Assembly (NCBI GenBank): GCA_964034945.1
Contig: OZ035962.1
Span: 15,991,388 to 16,055,387, forward strand
Direction: 5' to 3'
From: Chrysopilus asiliformis
Taxonomy: Eukaryota > Arthropoda > Insecta > Diptera > Rhagionidae
DNA: 64,000 nucleotides
The number at the start of each line of letters is the position of its first letter. Position 1 is the first letter of the stretch. Shown piece after piece: positions 56,546-64,000 of this stretch. Both the position numbers and the translations under genes were made by a program. The notes under the pieces are model-generated. The model searched no databases. It was not told the DNA's origin and saw only the letters and a program-made list of their open reading frames with translations.

Positions 56546-57537
56546 TCGAATGAAATTAAACTGTTGTTATCCTTCGACACTTTTCCGAAAACACATTTGT
56601 TTATTTATTTATTAATCTTTTCTAAGATTCACAATTCCTATTTATTGTAATACTAAATACTGAATTTATTTGTTGTATATCCGTTTTTTTTTGTATGCTA
56701 CGCCAATAACCGAATTATGGTTTTATGTTACCAGTACAACAGTCCCTGATAAACTGAGAAATGGAATCGAGTCCTTTGGCTGCGGCATAATTCCATTCAA
56801 TCAAAAAGATTTGCTTGCCAAAGCGGTAAAGGCGAATCGCACACACACTCACCGCAAACTTGGATATCCTTGTGCACAATGAAAAATTGAAAATGAACAC
56901 AAGGAAGCTGTCGAAATTTGATGTTGTGTTGGGAGAACGGCGAACGATCAACGAGTGTGTATACAGCAAGGATATTTCGTTTTAAACCCAACCCCGCGAT
57001 GACATGAAAAAATTTGGTAGGACTCATAAATGGCTGGGGGTTGGGTGGAATTTTTGGAATTTGATTCGCATTCACATATCGTATTTGAGATTTTTGTAGT
57101 CCTTTTTGATTTTACTCTTGAGTACAGTATTATGTCCTTGTGATGGTATTGTTTCTTTCGTATACATTTATTTGAGTGTTAATTCGAATACACCATAAGA
57201 ACGGATTGTTACAATCACCGTTTTCCACTGTTACCCTTTTCGTCCTTTCAGCTGTCCCAGGTAGAGCAATGGTTACGAAATTCACGATATAGAATTATCC
57301 CAATATTGGTTAAGTAGGAAAGCTATCTAATAAGTAACTAGTATTTTCAGAATTGTTGTATTATTTGCGTACCGTACCGCCTGTACGTTGACGTTCGAAT
57401 TGAAATTTTATGCGTGAAAAAGTTATGCAAATTCGAATTTCTAATTAGTTATCGTCTTTAAAAAGCTTTTGAAATCGCTTTGTTTTTACAGTGATTGAAA
57501 AACATATTTACATTTTTACATAAAAATAGGTTTTACA
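56546..57537 (-). other. Dbx 5' flank, promoter not identified
   Basis: About 1 kb upstream of the Dbx start codon with no repeat match. The transcription start and core promoter cannot be placed by eye. Confidence 0.4.
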
Positions 57538-57820
57538 CACTCAGAAAAATGTCCAGGTCAACTTTTTGCCAGGTTAACTCTGACCGCTAGCTGGCTTACA
57601 GAGGTTTCCATTACATGGCATTACATCCTCAAAATGCCTATCTAAGGTCAACTCGTGCAGCTCCCAATGCCCTACTTCACCTGCTGGTGGCTTAATTTCA
57701 GAATTTCTCCGACCACAGGTCAACACAGTTTTACTTTCCCTCATGCAGGCGAACGCGCGCCTGCCCGAGGTTAATTATGCCGTATGTAGGTCGTCGAGTT
57801 AGCCTCCATTTTTCTGAGTG
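57538..57820. mobile_element. MITE with CACTCAGAAAAATG ends
   Basis: Perfect 14-bp inverted ends CACTCAGAAAAATG and CATTTTTCTGAGTG; the interior is GC-richer and contains repeated AGGTCAAC or GGTTAA motifs. The target duplication is unclear. Confidence 0.65.
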
Positions 57821-57998
57821 CATAAAAATAGAAAATAAGTTTAAAATAGCTACCATAATTTTATATGGCAATAGGTTTCTTTTTGGTGATGGTAGTCTTG
57901 CTTGACCAGCAAAAAATTTAAAAAGTCAGCCCCCGGCTTTTACAAAAGAATTTGCTTGAGGCAAGGCCTAGCACAATCATTTCTTTAATTTATAAGAA

Positions 57999-58330
57999 AC
58001 TAGCTTGCATACCCGTCGTTGCCGGGTTAAGTTTTTTCAAATTTTTTTTATTTTATGGTCTATGTTGGAGCTAAACTTCAGGCCAATCGGCTCGGTAGTT
58101 TCCCCGCGAAAGAGTAACATAGCGCAAAAACTAGGTTTCGAAATCACTTTACCGCCTTCCCTTACTCCCCCCACCCCTCGCGCTACTTCTCCGTATGCCT
58201 ATGTTGGAACCAGAACTACCACAGACACTCATGCCAAATTTCAAGTCAATCGGTTCAGCCGTTTTTGCGTGAAAGAGGAACAGACAGACAGACAGACAGA
58301 CACCAACTCATTTTTATATATTAGTATGAT
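57999..58330 (+). mobile_element. Interspersed repeat E, copy 2
   Basis: Colinear with the copy at 49,635: ACTAGCTTGCATACCCGTCG, CTATGTTGGA, GGCCAATCGG, TTCAAGTCAATCGGTTCAGC, a GACA array, then TTTTTATATATTAGTATGAT. Confidence 0.6.
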
Positions 58331-58528
58331 TTTTGTGCTAATTTTTAAATGATTTCTCTGGTTATATATTGTTGTTGGAGTGAAATTTTTATTCAAAATT
58401 GATTTTTATTAAATCCATAAAAAAGTTACTTTAATATTAAGCATTCTCGGACCTCATAGATCCCTTCACCAAAAGTGTGAAGTATTTTATGGACAACTCC
58501 CAATCAAAAATTTACTAGAATAACATAA

Positions 58529-59045
58529 TTTTTTTATACTCAATATGAGCAACATCGAGAGGTATATAAAATTTGGTATACCATTTGTAACGCTTCGAAC
58601 CAATCGTCGGACACAAAAACGAATTACACCAGGGTGTGCGGGTGTCAAAAGATTTTGATTTCTGCATTTCGGTCCGCCCGTCCGTCTGCCCGTGGACACC
58701 ATAACTTGGGAATGGATTGAGCTAGAGATTTGAAATTTTTTGCAGTTGCGTTTCTCGGAAATAGAAAGACTATGTTCCTGAACGGGTGAAATCCAATTAT
58801 TCCTCCCCCTTCCTCTCTCATAAAAATGCAATTCTTTTTTCCTATGTTCGTTCTCGAAGACGGTACATCGTATCGAAAAATTTATGAAGACGAAATGTGT
58901 TTATAAAATGATTTTACATAACCGTTCCATACATCAAAATTCAATCGGGTTAGCCCTTCCCTCATTTCCCATACAAATGGAGTCTGCCCTCAAGTAGAGT
59001 ATTTTGATAATTTGCTTCTGGCAGTTGTACCCTTTTTATGTTTAA
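58529..59045 (+). mobile_element. Helitron-like repeat, family B, copy 5
   Basis: The head is near TTTATACTCAATATGAGCAA. It then has ACGCTTCGAACCAATCGTCG, a very short GTCCGTCTG tract, GGATTGAGCTAGAGATTTGA and the 3' TGCTTCTGGCAGTTGTACCC. Moderately diverged. Confidence 0.6.
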
Positions 59046-61105
59046 ATAAAACTATAATCCTGTGTCTCAGCGATTAATCCAAAAATTTATAAAATTTTCT
59101 AGGTTGTTAATTCTTCTTCTTATCATGCTATTTTTTTACATTTCGCTTCGTGTTTCATTTGGTAAACAATATTAACTGCCATCGATTCATCACTTATTTG
59201 GTTTTCGGTATTCCTTCAACACCATGAAGAATAAAAATTAATAAACTGTTCAGTTTCAAAAGCAAGATAAATAATCTTTTCAGTGTTGTTTACGTCAAGA
59301 ATTTAGCACAAAATTCCAGTAATCCTTTTGCACAGCAATGCCAGCAAACTGGAAACTTTCTAATAAAAACTGGAAATAGAACGGCAATTAGAATATAATT
59401 AGACCGATTCGCGCATGCCCTAAATAAGCGATGTGTGTTTCTCGCATTTCGACCTCGCAAAATGTTGCCAACAATCTTTGCTGCTTGGGTCGACTTATAA
59501 TAATTCGAAGTTGTTTTTAAGGATATCCAATTGCAGATTCTTTTATACCTTCCTCAGAGGACATACTCTGGCGGTACTCATTTATATGCTATGGGTCGTT
59601 TCCTTATATTTTTCTCTGTCCTTTATTCCTCCACAGGATCATGACGACAACGATTATGATGATGATGACTATGGCGAAGTAGTACATAATCGAGTTTTCC
59701 ATTCACCCTCCGTACAATTTTCGTACAGTTTTTTCTTGTTGTGTGTAGTCGTCATTCGTCCTGTCGGAAGGCGTGGTTTCACTAATCTTTTTCAGGGTTT
59801 TTTTTCCATAATCACTCCTCCTTGTAAGACTTTTTTTTTGCTTCAGTTCGAATGGATAGCATTGATACGATTCTATGTAATAGGATCAAATAACTGAACT
59901 CTTCTGGTAAAAGGTCCTTTTTTAACGAGCGTTTTTTACACTTAGGTTTTTAGCTTGAAGGACGATAGATCACCGATAAGATTTCCAACTATTTATGCAA
60001 AGCCTAACTGAACAACATTTAATATCCTGCTCGGAATACAAGGGGTGGTATTGTAGTAGTGGTAGTTATGTGGATAAATAAAAATGTTTTTCAGTAACAG
60101 GATAAAAATGGGAGGTATTTACTATGTGAGTGCATTCATTTTATTACCAATATATATTCTTTGGTAGATTCTGATGCAAGCACAGGATTTTATATGGTGA
60201 GCAAGGCAAGAAACAGGATATAATCATGGATAAAAAGAAAATGCACTTCCAGACGAGACGATATTCTATCAATGTTTCTCTAATTTTGTATGATTCAGTT
60301 TTGTTATTTGTTCTTATATCTAAATAGATTGCAAGCGGTGCAATAAATGGATATGTCTTAAAAAGAAGAGCATATCTCTTTAAATTAAGAAGAAAGGAAA
60401 GGACATATAAGATTATTGTAAGAGTATTTTATAAGCATGACTTATTGTTGAAAATAATATTATAGGATCAAATTTATGTATTACTCGCTGGTAAATGGTT
60501 TATTTTTTCATGTTCGTACATTTGAAAAGTCAAACACTCCACCCACAAATATTTGTCTCCCCTCCCTTCTGCTACTCCTGTCGCAACCACATCGAAATGA
60601 GCTTTCAACAGAGTATAAAGTATACAACAATATGGAAAATGGCAATTTTTATGGTTCCGGACAAGGAAGGCAGTCAACTCGATTCTTTTTGTGTATTTGC
60701 TGCCGCACTATAAGGATTTTGTTGAAAATTGATCTGAGGCCGAGTTGGGGAGCGAATTGGGGAGCGAATTGGGGAGCGAATTGGGGAGAAACATTCTCAA
60801 GGATGAGAACATATGATGGGTGGTTTAAGTTGAAGCACATGATTCCAACGATATGATTATTATGACTATGGTTTTGTTGAGATTAGTATGGTTTCTTTTG
60901 CCATGATGAACTGCTGTAATACGATGATGACGATGATAATAATAATAATAATAAAAATTGAGTTTTGAAACTTTTTCAAGCACTCTTTAAATATTTTTAT
61001 TGGATTTTATTTGAATTATTTTTATGCATATTAATATTTTTGCTAATACAGATTTTCTTGTTCTAAAGGAATTCTTGTGATGATTTATAATGATTTTAAA
61101 ATATT
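59046..61105. other. Non-coding DNA with small tandem repeats
   Basis: No gene recognised. TTGGGGAGCGAA repeats 3.7 times at 60,745-60,788, and a GATGAT/AATAAT microsatellite lies at about 60,923-60,955. A 154-codon frame near 59.4-59.9 kb lacks any domain and is not called. Confidence 0.4.
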
Positions 61106-61666
61106 ACTTTCCTCTACTATAGAGGGGAAAGTAATGTATTCATGATGGAGACCGGCTCGAGAACGGGGGACAGAAACGTTCTGATCTGTAAAAAAACGGT
61201 TCAGATAAAATTATGAGGATGTCCGCGCATCTGTATGTCAGTGTGTCATATTGTCCGTTTTACGAGCCGTTCGAGAACTCGTTGACCTAGCGACTTGAAA
61301 TTTTTTGTTAATGAGTTTTACGAAAGTCGTAGTTTTCTATATAGTTAACATAAGTTTCGCAAAATCTTCGAAAAACTATATTTTTGCAAAACAGTTGTAT
61401 GGGAGGTAACTCGTTACGGCTGTTTTGCAAAAACACAGTTTTTTGGCGATTTCTCGAAACTTATACACTTTTTGGAAAAAATAATTATAACAAAATTTTT
61501 AGGAAATGAAATTTTCTACGTGTTTGGAAAATTTCTCGGAAACAGCGCCTTTGAGAAAAACTGCATATTCAAAGAAAATAAAATTTCGTGCATTTTTTTC
61601 TTTTCACGGTTTTTACGTATCTTTAACGGTTCTCGAGATATATTATATTTGATAAATTTTGCTTAA
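61106..61666 (+). mobile_element. Helitron-like repeat, family C, copy 2
   Basis: The head ACTTTCCTCTACTATAGAGG plus GGAAAGT is a near-perfect hairpin. CGGCTCGAGAACGG, AAAATTATGAGGATGTCCGC, a short degenerate GTCY tract, and TTGTATGGGAGGTA match the other family C copies. Confidence 0.65.
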
Positions 61667-61689
61667 AAAATATTTCCTGAGCACTCCTT

Positions 61690-61960
61690 AGTCGGTTGGA
61701 AATGAACGGTGTTCATTTTTATTTCAAAAGTGTCGTTCTGTCTGTTATTCTGTCCGTCTTTGTACAATATTTCTCAGAAAAAACTTGAGTTAAAGCCTTG
61801 AAATTTTACAGTTATGTTTGGTCCTGGAATGGGACAATGATATAAACTTTTGGTGGAAATCCGTTAACTGGAAGTCCCTAAAATGGCAGCTTTTAAAAAT
61901 TGCAATTTCGATTTTTGTAATTTACTCCGAAACTACGCATTTTCATTTGAAGTTTCATTA
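61690..61960 (+). mobile_element. Helitron-like repeat, family D fragment
   Basis: Has a short TCTGTCTGTTATTCTGTCCG tract, GAGTTAAAGCCTTGAAATTT, GGTCCTGGAATGGGAC and GGTGGAAATCCGTTAACTGG, matching the minus-strand copy near 3,200. Confidence 0.5.
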
Positions 61961-62040
61961 AAATCGGTTCAGTCGTTTTTGAGAAATCCGGTCCCAAAGA
62001 AATCAACTTCCTTTATAATATTAATTTGATAATATGGTAA

Positions 62041-62735
62041 GAAAAACTACAATTGCCAGGTGCTAATCGCCAAATACTCTAAGCGGACAAAATTTTTATG
62101 AAAAAATAAATCCATTTGTATGGGACAGGGCGAAGGATTGATCCGATTGGCTTTTGACGTATGGAACGGTTGTGCAAAATCGTAAACACATTTCATCTTT
62201 ATAAATTTTTCAATAATATGTACCGTTTTTGAGAAAGTAGAAAAAAGTATTCAATTTCTATGGGCGAGGGGGGAAGGAGTGGTCCAACTGGATTTCGATG
62301 AATAAGATGCAAAATCATATTCTAGAAACATTTTACATATATAAATTTTTCCATACGATTCCCCGTTTTCGGTTGTATGGGGGCGGGGTGAGAACAGTCC
62401 GATTTTGTCCGTTCTAGAACCTAACCTTGACATTTACGCGAAACGCAGCTATAGAAAATTTCAAGTCCCTAGCTCAATCCTTTCGAAAGTTGTGGTGTTC
62501 ACGGATAGAGGGACAAAGCGATAGACAGATTGATAGACTGATGGACAGACAGACAGACGGACAGACAGACGGACAGACAGACGGACAGACAGACGGACAG
62601 ACAGACGGACAGACAGACGGACGGATATGCGGTAATTTAAATATTTGGTCATACCCAACAGACTGATGTCATTCATTTTTGTGTCTGGCTATTGGTTCGA
62701 TGCGTTACAAACTTCTATATGATTCAACATAGGGT
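62041..62735 (-). mobile_element. Helitron-like repeat, family B, copy 6
   Basis: On the minus strand, after a head near 62,735: AGACACAAAAATGAATGACA, a GTCCGTCTGTCT array (62,536-62,625), GAACACCACAACTTTCGAAA, GGATTGAGCTAGGGACTTGA, and the 3' ACCTGGCAATTGTAG. Families C, D and B lie end to end in this part of the window. Confidence 0.65.
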
Positions 62736-64000
62736 AAAACAACTTCTTATTTTAAGAGGAGAAGGAGATAATGTTTTTTTCTTGTTCAAATTTTAATTTT
62801 TTTCCCGTTTTAAGTATTTTTCTCTATTTGTATATTCATCAATTTTTCATTTAATATCGAGAAATAAAATATCAAATTAATGGACTACCTTTTTTAATTT
62901 AATCCCTGAAAAAAAAATCACTCTAAAAATTCATCATTTTTGGTAAATTCACCACTGATTAATATTGAAAGCTGTCAAATTCACTTACCGAACCGATAAT
63001 TAGATTCATTATTATTTTTTCCCCAATATTTTCGTAAAATTCCCACAAAATATCAATTAAAACAGGATAAGAGATGGTAATAGCTTCTCATCATCATCAT
63101 GAATTTTATGCTCTGGGAATTTACAAGAAAAAAAGTTCTTCATTAAAATTGTACGAAAGTTTTTAATTTAAAAAGTGCCTCGAGTTTAATTACTTGTCAA
63201 TCATCGCAATTAATTAATTTCTTTTAAATATCCAAAAAGGAAGATTTTTTTCCATAAAAATTGAAAAGCAAAATGTCTGAAGTTTAGTTGAAAAGGGAAC
63301 TATTTAAACAAAGGTATACCTTCTAGAAATTTAACCCGATCTCAAATTTAGGTATTGTGAGGTTCGAAGAAAAATCGTTGGAAAAGTCAAAGGATAATAA
63401 TTCATAGAAGGACAAGAGATCTTTTATGTTTCAACATTATGTTCCAGGGATCATAAATTTTCAATTTGATAACACTTGAGTTGACTTCAATTTGTCTGCA
63501 TTAGAAGATTTTTTTGGGACTCATTCATCTACATATGCTTAACAAATAAATGAAAAATTAAGAGACATTAAAAATTGTGTAAGAAATATAGTTCTATCAC
63601 CCCTTTGCTATTTATGTTTGTTCCTTAATAATTGTACGTAAAGTCATTTTTCATTTGACTTGTAGTTTGATCCTGAATCAAATTAAATAAGATAAAAGTA
63701 TTTTACATTGAGATTTCATAATAATCCTTGATTTTCAAAGGTACTCACAATTAGAATAGACATTTTTTTGTTTCAAAATATAAAAGTTTACAGATTTGTG
63801 AGACCATATTTTAATTTTTTTTGGATCCAAGAATAAAAAAAAACAAAAAAATTATGTTAGAATAAATTGAATTTTTACACACATTCCCTTAGAAAATGGA
63901 TATTGTTTTCGGAATCCTTAAAACATGTGAAGAGTTTCACTGCCAAATTTTGACCATGTTGTCAGAAGATTGAATTTGTTGTACTTATTTTAAAATTTAC
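62736..64000. other. AT-rich DNA, nothing recognised
   Basis: No coding frame or repeat family recognised to the end of the window. Confidence 0.4.

Noticed and set aside
59433..59897. 154-codon plus-strand frame
   Set aside because: Mixed hydrophobic and acidic sequence with no domain, no splice support and no neighbouring exons.

Overview
This is an AT-rich animal genomic window with long introns and GT-AG splice sites. It holds two multi-exon protein-coding genes in a dense field of short, mostly non-autonomous mobile elements. I see no operon, prokaryotic, viral, rRNA or CRISPR features. Gene structure and repeat types (INE-1/DINE-1-like Helitrons with GTCY arrays, piggyBac-, hAT- and Harbinger-type MITEs, a tRNA-derived SINE) point to an insect, perhaps a dipteran. 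The species cannot be fixed from the sequence alone.

Layout. 1-16,000: no gene recognised; layered repeats, including a nested hAT-like element (12,339-14,100) that holds three smaller TIR elements. 16,026-23,518 (+): a ten-exon type II coronin (CORO2A/2B type), predicted 560 aa, reconstructed with every exon in frame. Its third intron carries a Helitron-like repeat with a MITE inside it, a perfect inverted repeat of at least 126 bp per arm, and a tandem array of 122-bp units. 23,519-30,039: intergenic, with a 1.2-kb TIR element, a Harbinger-like deletion derivative keeping a Myb/SANT-like first exon, a piggyBac-type MITE and more copies of the 122-bp unit. 30,040-56,545 (-): a five-exon Dbx homeobox gene, predicted 568 aa, with introns of about 10.7 and 12.1 kb that hold many repeats. 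56,546-64,000: region upstream of Dbx; only repeats recognised.

The two genes are unrelated in function: an actin regulator and a neural-patterning transcription factor. They are arranged tail to tail, about 6.5 kb apart. The most distinctive feature of the window is its repeat fraction. At least four subfamilies of Helitron-like elements share one plan: a short palindromic head, a (GTCY)n microsatellite beside a conserved core, and in two of them a 3'-terminal hairpin. Comparison of copies shows exact MITE insertion sites with target duplications. No new defence or metabolic system is visible. The most novel points are the repeat architecture, the long perfect hairpin in the coronin intron, and a paired CxxC motif in the Dbx N-terminus.
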